Assembly: GCA_017439305.1 (NCBI GenBank) | Contig: JAFSJK010000017.1 | Coordinates: forward strand, 1 to 39,374 | From: Bacteroidales bacterium | Lineage (GTDB): Bacteria; Bacteroidota; Bacteroidia; Bacteroidales; UBA932 | DNA length: 39,374 nt | Reading direction: 5' to 3' | In this document: positions 9,002-17,088 of the stretch, piece by piece | How positions within the stretch are numbered: position 1 is the stretch's first letter | Layout of the letters: every line of letters starts with the position of its first letter | The notes under the pieces: model-generated | What the model saw: only the letters and a program-made list of their open reading frames with translations | Databases searched by the model: none | Told to the model about the DNA's origin: nothing | Position numbers and translations under genes: made by a program

Positions 9002-10474
9002 ATGGGAAAAGAGATTTCAAGAAGGGCCTTCCTGAAAACGGGAACGGCTGCAGCCATCGGTTTATCCCTCTTGCCCGACCAACTCCTGGCGGGTGAAAAA
9101 CGGGCTCCGGCACCCTTGAACCGCAAATTGAAGATCCTGGGCGTCGGCATCGGCGGCCGGGGCGCCAGTGTCCTCCGCGGTCTGGAAACGGAGGAAATCA
9201 TCGGCCTGTGCGACGTGGACTGGAAGTATGCCGCGCACGTTTTCGACCGGTATCCGAACGCCAGGCGTTACAAGGACTGGCGCGTCATGTTCGATGAACT
9301 CTTGCCTGAGGCCGATGCTGTGATGGTCGCCACCGCGGACCACACACACGCTATCATCGCCGCGAACGCAATCATGGCCGGCAAGCACGTCTACTGCGAG
9401 AAGCCGCTTACCCGTACCGTGTACGAGTCCCGCCTCCTCACCAAACTGGCCGCGAAGTACCGTGTAGCTACCCAGATGGGCAACCAGGGCGCTTCCGGCG
9501 AGGGGGTCCGCAAGATCTGCGACTGGATCTGGAACGGCGAGATCGGTGAGGTCACCCGGGTCGAAGCTTTCACGGACCGTCCTATCTGGCCCCAGGGCCT
9601 GGAGCGTCCCGCCAAGGCGGAGAAGGTCCCCAAGACTCTCGACTGGGATCTTTTCCTGGGCCCGGCTCCGTACCGTCCCTACCATTCCATCTACACGCCC
9701 TGGAACTTCCGCGGCTGGTGGGACTTCGGCACCGGTGCCCTCGGCGACATGGCCTGCCACATCCTCCATCCCGTGTTCAAGGCCCTGAAACTGGGTTATC
9801 CGACCAAGGTGCAGGGCAGTTCCACCGCCCTCCTCACCGAGTCTTGTCCGCAGGCCGAGAAAGTCCGTTTCGTATTCCCCGCCCGTGACAATCTGCCAAA
9901 GGTGGCGATGCCCGAGGTGGTCGTGACTTGGACCGACGGCGGCATCCTCCCGGACCGTCCGGCGGGTATGCCTGTCGGCAAGGACCTGAACGACAGCGGC
10001 GGCGCCGTCATCTTCTATGGCACCAAGGACACCCTCATCTGCGGCTGCTACGGCGTGAATCCGTACCTGCTTTCCGGCCGTAATCCCGAGGTGCCGAAGA
10101 TCCATCGCGAGATCAAGCTCGACCATCAGCAGGACTGGGTCCGTGCCTGCAAGGAGGACCCGGATTTCCGCACGCCGAGCGCTTCCGACTTCTCCGAGGC
10201 CGGTCCTTTCAACGAGATGGTGGCGATGGGGGTCGTGGCCGTACGCCTGCAGGGGCTGAACCAGGAGCTCGAGTGGGACGGTGAGAACATGCGCTTTACC
10301 AACATTCCGGAGGGCGCGACCATCCGTACGATGATCCACGACGGTTTCTCCATTACGGACGGCCATCCTACGTTCGAGAATGTCTATACCGACCCGGTCG
10401 ATGCCAACCAGTTCGCCCGGGAACTGATCAAACCGGTCTTCCGCGCAGGCTGGAAGCTTCCTGAAATGCCTTAA
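9002..10474 (+). CDS. Tat-exported Gfo/Idh/MocA family oxidoreductase
   Basis: A 490-residue NAD(P)-dependent sugar dehydrogenase of the Gfo/Idh/MocA family. The N terminus has a twin-arginine signal (SRRAFLK, residues 6-12, then a hydrophobic stretch), so it is folded with its cofactor and exported. The Rossmann motif GVGIGGRG is at 48-55, and the hallmark CEKP loop with the catalytic Lys is at 132-135. The C-terminal domain carries the family's substrate region (WNFRGWWDFGTGALGDMACHILH). It probably oxidises a hydroxyl of a sugar or glycoside. With the DUF1080 and TIM-barrel genes behind it, oxidation at C3 to a 3-keto-glycoside is the likely reaction. The gap to the next gene is 21 nt. Confidence 0.92.
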   Translation: MGKEISRRAFLKTGTAAAIGLSLLPDQLLAGEKRAPAPLNRKLKILGVGIGGRGASVLRGLETEEIIGLCDVDWKYAAHVFDRYPNARRYKDWRVMFDELLPEADAVMVATADHTHAIIAANAIMAGKHVYCEKPLTRTVYESRLLTKLAAKYRVATQMGNQGASGEGVRKICDWIWNGEIGEVTRVEAFTDRPIWPQGLERPAKAEKVPKTLDWDLFLGPAPYRPYHSIYTPWNFRGWWDFGTGALGDMACHILHPVFKALKLGYPTKVQGSSTALLTESCPQAEKVRFVFPARDNLPKVAMPEVVVTWTDGGILPDRPAGMPVGKDLNDSGGAVIFYGTKDTLICGCYGVNPYLLSGRNPEVPKIHREIKLDHQQDWVRACKEDPDFRTPSASDFSEAGPFNEMVAMGVVAVRLQGLNQELEWDGENMRFTNIPEGATIRTMIHDGFSITDGHPTFENVYTDPVDANQFARELIKPVFRAGWKLPEMP

Positions 10475-10495
10475 AACCTTAAAAACCATACAACC

Positions 10496-11341
10496 ATGAA
10501 AAAGATTCTTTTGCTTGCATCAGCAGCCCTGCTGGTATTCGCCGTTTCCTGCGGCAACCAGGGCAAGAAGAAAGACGCCCCGGCCGTTCCCGAATACACG
10601 GTCGTCGAGGCCCCGCAGGTGGACCTGTCTGCCTTCCCGGTTGATGACGAAGGCTATGTCGTGCTGTTCGACGGCTCCTCCACCAACGGCTGGCGCGGAT
10701 ACGGCAAGGATATCCTTCCGTCCCGCTGGACCATCGATGACGGTGCCCTCAAATTCACCGGCACAGGCAGTGGCGAAGCCCAGACGGGCGAAGGGGGAGA
10801 TATCATTTTCGCCCACAGTTTCAAGAACTTCACCCTGGAACTCGAATGGAAGGTCTCCAAGGGCGGAAACTCCGGTATCTTCTATCTTGCCAAAGAAGTC
10901 ACCACCAAGGACGAGAACGGCGCCGAGCGCTACGAGCCCATCTATATCTCTGCTCCTGAGTATCAAGTACTTGACAATGCGAACCATCCGGATGCCCTTC
11001 TCGGCGTGGACGGCAACCGCCAGTCCGCTTCCCTGTATGACATGATTCCGGCCGTCCCGCAGAACCAGAACCCGTTCGGCGAGTGGAACAAGGCAAAGAT
11101 CCTGGTGTACAAGGGCACGGTCGTGCACTTCCAGAATGATGAGAAAGTGCTGGAGTATCACCTCTGGACCCCGCAGTGGACCGACATGCTGCAGGCCTCC
11201 AAGTTCAGCGAGAAGGACTGGCCCCTGGCATTCGAACTCCTGAACAATTGCGGCGGCGAAGCGCACGAGGGCTACATCGGCATGCAGGACCATGGCGACG
11301 ACGTGTGGTACCGCAACATCCGCATCAAGTTGATGGATTAG
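10496..11341 (+). CDS. DUF1080 (3-keto-glycoside hydrolase/lyase-like) lipoprotein
   Basis: A 281-residue lipoprotein (lipobox LLVFAVSC, Cys19) with a single DUF1080 concanavalin-like jelly roll. It opens with GYVVLFDGSSTNGWRGY and continues with FTLELEWKVSKGGNSGIFYLA, APEYQVLDN and ASLYDMIPA, all family hallmarks. The family is now called 3-keto-disaccharide hydrolase. Members cleave glycosides already oxidised at C3, which makes this gene the likely second step after the exported oxidoreductase. Second gene of a three-gene operon; the next start is 4 nt after its stop. Confidence 0.92.
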   Translation: MKKILLLASAALLVFAVSCGNQGKKKDAPAVPEYTVVEAPQVDLSAFPVDDEGYVVLFDGSSTNGWRGYGKDILPSRWTIDDGALKFTGTGSGEAQTGEGGDIIFAHSFKNFTLELEWKVSKGGNSGIFYLAKEVTTKDENGAERYEPIYISAPEYQVLDNANHPDALLGVDGNRQSASLYDMIPAVPQNQNPFGEWNKAKILVYKGTVVHFQNDEKVLEYHLWTPQWTDMLQASKFSEKDWPLAFELLNNCGGEAHEGYIGMQDHGDDVWYRNIRIKLMD

Positions 11342-11345
11342 TCTT

Positions 11346-12233
11346 ATGAAATCCGGAATCATTTCCGTAGCGCTCCTTGCGCTGGCCGCACTCCCTTCCT
11401 GCGGGCCCAAGGAGGCCGCTCCCGTGAAAAAGGATATGTGCGTGCAGATGTATTCTGCACGCAGTATCCTCAATCACGACAATTATGGGGATATCCTGAA
11501 GGAAATCGCCGCTATGGGCTACACGGCCGTGGAAACCGCCAGTTATGACGGCGAAAAGGGGCTCATTTACGGTGATGCGCCCGAGGTTTTCAAGCAGAAA
11601 GTGGAGGCGGCCGGAATGAAGGTGCTTTCTGCCCATGTCTCCCGCGGGCTTTCCCGCGAGGAATTGGACAGCCACGATCTCACCGCGGCCCTGGCCTGGT
11701 GGGACAAGTGCATCGAGGTGCACAAGAAGGCTGGCATGGAGTACCTGGTCACCCCTGCCATCGGAGGACAGCGTGACTTGAAGGACCTACAGGTATATTG
11801 TGACTACCTGAACGAGGTGGGACACCGTTGCAAGGCTGCCGGCCTCAAGTATGGCTATCACAACCACGCCTATGAGTTCGAGAAGGTTGAAGGCGAGGTG
11901 ATGTACGACTACATGCTGCAGCACACGGACCCCGAACTCGTGTTCTATGAGATGGACGTGTATTGGACCGTCATTGGCAAAGCCTCTCCGGTCGATTATT
12001 TCAAACGCTATCCCGGCCGCTTCCGGCTGCTCCACATCAAGGACGAATGGGAAGTGGGACAAAGCGGCATGGTCGGGTTCGATGCCATCTTCAAGAACGC
12101 GGAGCTCGCCGGCCTTGAGAATCTCATCGTGGAGATTGAGCGATACAACCATGAAGATATCCGCGTCAGTTTCAGGGAAAGCGCCGATTACCTGCTTGGA
12201 GCGCCTTTCGTGAAAGCTACTTACGTGAAATGA
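11346..12233 (+). CDS. Sugar phosphate isomerase/epimerase-like TIM-barrel lipoprotein
   Basis: A 295-residue protein with a lipoprotein signal (LAALPSC, Cys19) and an AP-endonuclease-2/xylose-isomerase-like TIM barrel. Metal-binding residues are visible in KYGYHNHAYEF, FYEMDVYW, LLHIKDEW and NLIVEIERY, the usual Glu/Asp/His set of the family. Export to the envelope is unusual for an isomerase but common when it is encoded beside Tat-exported oxidoreductases in Bacteroidota. It may isomerise or hydrate the product of the DUF1080 enzyme, or reshape the 3-keto sugar. Last gene of the operon; a strong hairpin begins right after its stop. Confidence 0.9.
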   Translation: MKSGIISVALLALAALPSCGPKEAAPVKKDMCVQMYSARSILNHDNYGDILKEIAAMGYTAVETASYDGEKGLIYGDAPEVFKQKVEAAGMKVLSAHVSRGLSREELDSHDLTAALAWWDKCIEVHKKAGMEYLVTPAIGGQRDLKDLQVYCDYLNEVGHRCKAAGLKYGYHNHAYEFEKVEGEVMYDYMLQHTDPELVFYEMDVYWTVIGKASPVDYFKRYPGRFRLLHIKDEWEVGQSGMVGFDAIFKNAELAGLENLIVEIERYNHEDIRVSFRESADYLLGAPFVKATYVK

Positions 12234-12267
12234 AAAAAGGGGATGGCCGATGGGTCATCCCCTTTTT
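12234..12267. terminator. Bidirectional rho-independent terminator
   Basis: A 15-bp stem (arms 12234-12248 and 12253-12267, one G-T wobble) closes a GATG tetraloop. The outer stem is five A-T pairs, giving a T run after the GC stem on both strands. It begins immediately after the isomerase stop and ends 9 nt from the stop of the convergent membrane-protein gene, so it can serve both. Confidence 0.9.
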
Positions 12268-12275
12268 CATGGCCT

Positions 12276-13304
12276 TTACGCCTCATCCAGAAGCCGTACG
12301 CCGGCCTGTTCGCCGATGGCTTGCGTCTTGTTCATCACCGTGGTGAGCATGAGCATGTTGGCGGCGATTTCCTGGACGGTCCGGTCCGTGCTGGCCTTGA
12401 GGGAATACCAGTTCATGTCGCGGTGCTCCTCGATGGAATCGACGAAATCCACCCGCTCCGCGAAGCGGCCCTTGATACTTTCGTGCAGGGCTTCGGTATA
12501 CTGGTTGCAAAGGGCGGCGACCTCGTCCTCCATGCCGGCTTTCACCTCCACGGCCCGTGCCCGGCGGTATTGCTCCTTCAGGAGATCGTATTCCTTGTCC
12601 TGGCGGATTTCCGCCTTGTCACCGGAAATCTTCAGGATTTCCACGCGGTCGATGTCCCCGTGTTCCGGCTCCAGTTCGCTGGAGATGTCGTGGAGTTTCT
12701 CGAAGCGGGCGCCGTAGAAGATGACCTTGTCGCCGTCGAAGGCATACATCATCTTCCGGAAGTCGATGCCCAGCGACACCTTGTAGTAGAACTTGTGGAT
12801 ATACAGGATCTTCCGGATGCTGGCTTCCTTGAGGAGGCTGTCTTCGAGGATGCTCTCGAAGAACTTCCGGTCGGGGATGTTGAACTGCTCCCGGTCCAGC
12901 GCGTCGACCTCTTCCTCCTTGACCACATACCCTTGCTTGGCGTATTCCATCTGTTCCACCTTGAAGGTATAGTCGATCTGGGCGGGAAGGGAGACGGTCT
13001 GGTCCTTCGTGTCCAGTTTGTCGGTCAGCCGCCGGTTCTCCTGTTCCAGGCTTTCCACTTTCCGCTCCAGTTCGCGGTCCTTTTCCAGCTTGGCGATGAG
13101 TTCCTGCTGGCGCTCCAGCAGGTCCGCCTGCAGCCAGTCATTGATGGGCTTGAATGCCAGGAAGGTCAGGATGAGGGTGATCGCGTTGGAAAGGACGATG
13201 GCCATCCCGGACACCAGCCGGGGAAACAGCAGGAAGACGGCCACATTGACCCCGACCAGCAGGAAGCAGCCGGCGATCCAGAGGGTATTCTTGACTTTTT
13301 TCAT
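12276..13304 (-). CDS. Membrane-anchored coiled-coil protein, unknown function
   Basis: I do not recognise this 342-residue protein with certainty. Two hydrophobic helices lie at about 7-26 and 34-52, followed by a charged heptad-rich coiled coil (about 58-100: LLERQQELIAKLEKDREL onward). The soluble domain (about 110-320) includes YYKVSLGIDFRKMMYAFDGDKVIFYGARFEKL. That segment loosely recalls DUF4230 proteins, a weak likeness seen by eye. A downstream helix-rich region follows. The start codon lies 1 nt after the stop of the lipoprotein flavodoxin gene, so the two are co-transcribed. The name 'anchored cytoplasmic or periplasmic scaffold' would be a guess. Confidence 0.75.
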   Translation of the reverse strand: MKKVKNTLWIAGCFLLVGVNVAVFLLFPRLVSGMAIVLSNAITLILTFLAFKPINDWLQADLLERQQELIAKLEKDRELERKVESLEQENRRLTDKLDTKDQTVSLPAQIDYTFKVEQMEYAKQGYVVKEEEVDALDREQFNIPDRKFFESILEDSLLKEASIRKILYIHKFYYKVSLGIDFRKMMYAFDGDKVIFYGARFEKLHDISSELEPEHGDIDRVEILKISGDKAEIRQDKEYDLLKEQYRRARAVEVKAGMEDEVAALCNQYTEALHESIKGRFAERVDFVDSIEEHRDMNWYSLKASTDRTVQEIAANMLMLTTVMNKTQAIGEQAGVRLLDEA

Positions 13305-13305
13305 C

Positions 13306-14121
13306 CTATCTTACCACCTGCGTGAATACAGGGGCTTTTCCGTCCTCGGCGAGGACATATACTTTCATGGTAGACGCGGGCATCTCCATGGCGGGATCCC
13401 GGGGAAGGTCACGGGCCGTGAAGAGGTATTCGGTTCCCCCGGAGACGGGACGGGAAGACACTTCCTCCGCCTTGGCGTGGATCATCGGATAATCGCCGAC
13501 GGCGGCATCGAAAAGGGCGGATTCCGCATCCGTGACCGGACGGACTTCGGAGAAATCCCCGACGACGGGGGCCTCTCCCTCAAGGAAACCTCCGGCTTTG
13601 AGGAAGCGGTCGATCTCCGCCGGCATCGCGTCGATGCGGGCGGCCCGGACGCCGTAGCCCGGCAGGATCTCCGCGTTCGGAAGTTTGGCTTTGAGATCCT
13701 TTATGCTGGCATCGAGACCGCCGCTGCCGAAGGTGCAGAAGGGGACGATCTTCTTCCCGTCCAGGTTTACGGCCTCCAGCAGGCCGGCGATCGGAGGGGC
13801 ATAGGTTCCGAACCAGATCGGATATCCCAGGAAGATGCAGTCATAGGAATCGAGGTTGGCGGCAAGGGGCTGGATTTCCGGAAAGGTTCCTTCTTCACGC
13901 TCCTTGATACCGCGGCTGATGGTGGCCTGGTAGTCGCCGTCGTAGGGAACGGCCGGGACGATGGCCTCGATGTCGGCCCCGAGACGGCTGCCGATTTCCT
14001 CCGCTACCGCCCGGGTGGTGGATGTCTGGGAATAGTACAGGACGAGAATCTTGGGCGCCTTGCTCGGGGAGCAGGATGCCGTCAAGGCCACGAGGGCGAA
14101 AGCAAGCAGGAGTTTCTTCAT
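13306..14121 (-). CDS. Flavodoxin-domain lipoprotein
   Basis: A 271-residue protein with a lipoprotein signal (LTASC, Cys17). Its flavodoxin fold runs over about 24-185. The FMN phosphate loop is YYSQTSTTRAVAEEI, the 50s loop GYPIWFGTYAPPI and the 90s loop FCTFGSGGLDAS. A further C-terminal domain of about 85 residues is of unknown type. Flavodoxins are normally cytoplasmic electron carriers, so a lipoprotein version would have to acquire FMN outside the cytoplasm or act in an envelope redox chain. Its stop is 1 nt before the next start. No convincing promoter was found upstream. Confidence 0.85.
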   Translation of the reverse strand: MKKLLLAFALVALTASCSPSKAPKILVLYYSQTSTTRAVAEEIGSRLGADIEAIVPAVPYDGDYQATISRGIKEREEGTFPEIQPLAANLDSYDCIFLGYPIWFGTYAPPIAGLLEAVNLDGKKIVPFCTFGSGGLDASIKDLKAKLPNAEILPGYGVRAARIDAMPAEIDRFLKAGGFLEGEAPVVGDFSEVRPVTDAESALFDAAVGDYPMIHAKAEEVSSRPVSGGTEYLFTARDLPRDPAMEMPASTMKVYVLAEDGKAPVFTQVVR

Positions 14122-14173
14122 GACAATGACATGTTTATCGCGGCTAAGTTAATCATTTTTCTTGATTAATTCT

Positions 14174-14181
14174 TACCTTTG
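14174..14181 (+). promoter_or_regulatory. -7 element very close to the metallophosphoesterase start
   Basis: TACCTTTG matches TAnnTTTG and ends only 5 nt before the ATG at 14187. In Bacteroidota, transcription starts a few bases after this element, so the mRNA would have almost no leader. There is no clear TTTG at -33. Confidence 0.45.
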
Positions 14182-14186
14182 CCCCC

Positions 14187-15302
14187 ATGATGGGCAGCCG
14201 GTTCCTTTTCGTCCTTTTTGCATTCTTCGCGTCCCTTGCCTATGTCGTCTGGCATCTTTGGCGCATCACCCCCGGGGGATGGGCCCTGAAGCTGACGGCA
14301 GCGGGCTTGTTCCTGCTATGGATGCTGCTGGCTTTTGCCGGCTTTGGACTTACTGAGCGGGTCCCTGTCAAGGCGGCTACCGTCCTCTATGAGGCGGGAC
14401 ATCCCTGGCTCATCGCTTTCCTGTATCTGCTTCTGATCTTCTTTCTGGCCGATGTTGCTTCGCTCTGCCATCTTCTTCCGAAGGCATGGCTCCGCGACAG
14501 CGCCACGGGCCTGTGGTCGGTGCTCGGCTTGACGGCGGTCATTTTGACTGCGGGAAGCATACACTACCGGCACAAGTATCGCGAGGAGATGACCATCCAG
14601 ACGGAAAAGCCGTTGGATAAGCCCCTTACGATTGTCCTTGCAAGTGACCTGCATGTCGGCTACCACAACCGGAAGGCGGAGCTGGGCCGGTGGGTGGATC
14701 TATTCAATGCCGAGCATCCGGACCTTGTCCTGATCGGCGGGGACATCATCGACCGGAGCATCCGGCCGGTCCTGGAAGGGGACTATGCGGCGGAATTCCG
14801 CCGCCTGGAAGCGCCCGTCTGGACGGTTCTGGGCAATCATGAGTATTACAGCAACGAGGCTGCGGCCGAGCGGTTTTTCGGGGAATCCAGCATCCACCTC
14901 CTCAGGGACGAGGTCCGGGATTTCTCCGGAATCCGGGTCATCGGCAGGGATGACCGTACCAATCCCGGGCGGAAGGCCATCGCCGAACTGGCGGACGCTT
15001 CGGACCGGTTCACCATCCTCCTGGACCACCAGCCTTACCGGCTGGAAGAGGCGGAACAGGCTGGTATTGACTTCCAGTTCAGCGGCCACACCCATCACGG
15101 CCAGGTCTGGCCGGTTTCCTGGGTGACGGATGCCCTGTTCGAGAAGGCCTGGGGCCGCCATCAGCGTGGCGGGACACAGTATTATGTCAGTTCAGGCATC
15201 GGCATCTGGGGACCCAAGATCCGGATCGGAACCCGGTCGGAGTATTTGGTCCTGCATATTGTGCCGAGGTATGCTTTTTGCAGCCCAAGGGCGGCTAATT
15301 GA
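14187..15302 (+). CDS. Membrane-anchored metallophosphoesterase
   Basis: A 371-residue protein. Hydrophobic segments at about 5-23, 36-54, 74-95 and 109-124 precede a calcineurin-like phosphoesterase domain. Metal ligands are seen in SDLHVGYH (Asp154, His156), GGDIID (Asp186), GNHEYY (Asn217, His218) and SGHTHHGQ. This is the YkuE/YaeI-like branch. Some members hydrolyse lipid pyrophosphates such as UDP-2,3-diacylglucosamine, so a lipid substrate is possible but not shown. ATG 14187 and ATG 14190 are both possible starts; both keep the first membrane segment. The LolA-like gene starts directly at the stop. Confidence 0.9.
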   Translation: MMGSRFLFVLFAFFASLAYVVWHLWRITPGGWALKLTAAGLFLLWMLLAFAGFGLTERVPVKAATVLYEAGHPWLIAFLYLLLIFFLADVASLCHLLPKAWLRDSATGLWSVLGLTAVILTAGSIHYRHKYREEMTIQTEKPLDKPLTIVLASDLHVGYHNRKAELGRWVDLFNAEHPDLVLIGGDIIDRSIRPVLEGDYAAEFRRLEAPVWTVLGNHEYYSNEAAAERFFGESSIHLLRDEVRDFSGIRVIGRDDRTNPGRKAIAELADASDRFTILLDHQPYRLEEAEQAGIDFQFSGHTHHGQVWPVSWVTDALFEKAWGRHQRGGTQYYVSSGIGIWGPKIRIGTRSEYLVLHIVPRYAFCSPRAAN

Positions 15303-15830
15303 ATGAATGGAATGAAAAGACTGCTGATTCTCCTTTCCCTTGTCCTGGTCGGCATCGGCGCCGGAGCCCAGGACCTTAGTTGCACGTTCACCCAGAAAAA
15401 GACCCTCAAGGCGGTCAACAAGGTGATTCCCGGCAAGGGAACCGTCACCTTCACGGCCCCCGACCATCTGACCATGATGTATGACGAGCCGCAGGGAGAA
15501 TATCTCATCATCGAAGGCGACCAGCTCAGGAATGCCGTGAAAGGAAAAGCCATCACTGTAGACACGGCCAAGAACGCCTATATGCGGAATCTCCGCAACA
15601 CGCTCCTGAACTGCATCACCGGCAATTACGAGGCCGCCGCTAAGGATAACGATGCGAACCTGGTCGTGGAAGAGAAGGGCGGCATCAAGACAGTCACCCT
15701 GATCGCCCGGAAACAGGCGGTCAAGGGGTACTCCCGCATAGTCATGGACTATAACAAGAAAGGCCTGCCCGTCCGGATGGTCCTGGACGAGTTTGCGGGC
15801 ATCGTGACGGAGTATACGTTTACTTATTAG
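15303..15830 (+). CDS. LolA-like outer-membrane lipoprotein carrier protein
   Basis: A 175-residue exported protein (signal MKRLLILLSLVLVGIGAGAQ; the ATG at 15312 fits equally well). The mature part has the LolA/LolB-like pattern: FTQKKTLKAVNKVIPGKGTVTF, then PDHLTMMYDEPQGEYLIIEGD, and a repeated beta meander ending VMDYNKKGLPVRMVLDEFAGIVTEY. LolA proteins carry lipoproteins or other acylated molecules across the periplasm. Relatives occur beside MMPL exporters in aryl-polyene-type clusters. Here it is convergent with an operon encoding an MMPL exporter and an acyl carrier protein, and the two stop codons overlap. It directly follows the metallophosphoesterase gene. Confidence 0.82.
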   Translation: MNGMKRLLILLSLVLVGIGAGAQDLSCTFTQKKTLKAVNKVIPGKGTVTFTAPDHLTMMYDEPQGEYLIIEGDQLRNAVKGKAITVDTAKNAYMRNLRNTLLNCITGNYEAAAKDNDANLVVEEKGGIKTVTLIARKQAVKGYSRIVMDYNKKGLPVRMVLDEFAGIVTEYTFTY

Positions 15831-16069
15831 AGCTGCGTCCCTTCCTGTTCCAGGTAGGTAACCACGTCTCCGACGGTTTGGAAGGTCGCCAGGGCCTTGT
15901 CTGGAATGGTGATTCCATACTGGTCCTCGATGCGCATGAGGAGCTGGAGGATGTCCAGCGAATCGGCACCGAGGTCTTTTTTTATCTGCGCGTCCATCGT
16001 GACGATAGCGGGGTCCACCCGCAGTTGCCTGGCCAGGATGGCCTGAACTTTCCCATACATCGTTTCCAT
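15827..16069 (-). CDS. Acyl carrier protein
   Basis: An 80-residue acyl carrier protein. The phosphopantetheine attachment site is Ser37 in GADSLD, and the helical pattern is complete through FQTVGDVVTYLE. It carries fatty acyl chains as thioesters. It is the last gene of a seven-gene operon. Its ATG shares one base with the plsX stop (TGATG), so the two are translationally coupled. This pairing suggests the PlsX acyl-phosphate/acyl-ACP exchange uses this carrier. It need not be the housekeeping AcpP. Its stop overlaps the LolA-like stop on the other strand. Confidence 0.93.
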   Translation of the reverse strand: METMYGKVQAILARQLRVDPAIVTMDAQIKKDLGADSLDILQLLMRIEDQYGITIPDKALATFQTVGDVVTYLEQEGTQL

Positions 16070-17088
16070 CAGTCTTCGTAGTGTTCGTAGCGGGCGACGG
16101 TCTCTTCAATCTGGCCGGAGAGGTTGCCCACCTCCATCCGCCAGGCCTGTTCGATGCATTTCTCCACGGCCACGGCCTTGCTGCTGCCGTGTCCCTTGAC
16201 CACCACCTTGGAGGTTCCGAGGAGAACGCTTCCGCCATAGTTCTGGTAATTCATGAACTCCTTCTCCTCCAGGAACATCCGTTTCATCAGGAGGGCACCC
16301 AGCTTGTACAGGGTGCGGGAGTAGATATCTTTCTTGAGTTTCTTGAGCAGTTCCAGCGCCGTTCCCTCCGTTGTCTTGACGAGGACGTTGCCGGAGAAAC
16401 CGTCGGTTACGACGACATCGTAGGAACCCGACAGCAGGTCGCGGCTCTCCATGTTGCCCACGAAGTTCACGCATTCCGTGTCCTGCAGGAGTGCATAAGT
16501 CTCCCTCCGCAGGTCGTCGCCCTTCTCGGCCTCCCTGCCCACGTTCAGGAGTGCGGTACGGGGATTCTTGACCCCGTACACTTCCTGCATGTACAGGCTG
16601 GCCATGATGGCGAACTGACGCAGATGGGCAGGCGTCACTTCCACGTTGGCGCCGCTGTCGCAGATGCCCACAAGGCCTCCGTCCATCGTGGGCAGGATAG
16701 GGCAGAAGGCCGGTCGGATGATGCCGCGGATGCGGCCCAGGCGCACCAGGGCGCCGGTCACCAAGGCACCCGTGGAACCGGTGGATACCATCCCGGCGAT
16801 GTCATCCTCGTCCCGGAGCATCATGATCGCCTTCATCATGGAACTGTTCCGCTTGAGCCGCACCACGTCGGTGGGCTTTTCGTCGCAGCCGATGACCTCG
16901 GGCGCGTGGACGATTTCCAGCCGGGAGGAATCATAGGCCTTGCCTTCCAGCACCTTCTTCAGGGTGGATTCATCTCCGGTGAGGATGAGATACAGGTCCG
17001 GATTCTTTGTAAGGGCGGCGAGGGCGCCTGCGACAGGCGCCTCCGGCGAATGGTCGCCGCCGAAACAGTCGACAAGCAACTTGATCAT
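16069..17088 (-). CDS. plsX: Phosphate acyltransferase PlsX
   Basis: A 339-residue PlsX, which interconverts acyl-ACP and acyl-phosphate at the inner membrane. The start is at 17088 (MIKLLVDCFGGDHSPEAPV) because the family begins there; the longer reading frame to 17418 is noise over the previous gene. Conserved pieces are GMVSTGSTGALVTGALVRLGRI, PILPTMDGGLVGICDSGANVE, LLNVGREAEKGDDL, FVGNMESRDLL and VVTDGFSGNVLVKTTEG. Its ATG overlaps the preceding GNAT stop by 4 nt (ATGA), and its own stop is fused to the ACP start. In most bacteria plsX sits beside fabH; here it sits with fatty acid kinase genes. Confidence 0.96.
   Translation of the reverse strand: MIKLLVDCFGGDHSPEAPVAGALAALTKNPDLYLILTGDESTLKKVLEGKAYDSSRLEIVHAPEVIGCDEKPTDVVRLKRNSSMMKAIMMLRDEDDIAGMVSTGSTGALVTGALVRLGRIRGIIRPAFCPILPTMDGGLVGICDSGANVEVTPAHLRQFAIMASLYMQEVYGVKNPRTALLNVGREAEKGDDLRRETYALLQDTECVNFVGNMESRDLLSGSYDVVVTDGFSGNVLVKTTEGTALELLKKLKKDIYSRTLYKLGALLMKRMFLEEKEFMNYQNYGGSVLLGTSKVVVKGHGSSKAVAVEKCIEQAWRMEVGNLSGQIEETVARYEHYED

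Noticed and set aside
12243-13325. Plus-strand frame of 360 codons opposite the coiled-coil protein
   Set aside because: The translation is low-complexity and rich in Val, Leu and Asp. It has no start context, and the minus-strand frame has membrane helices and a tight operon link.
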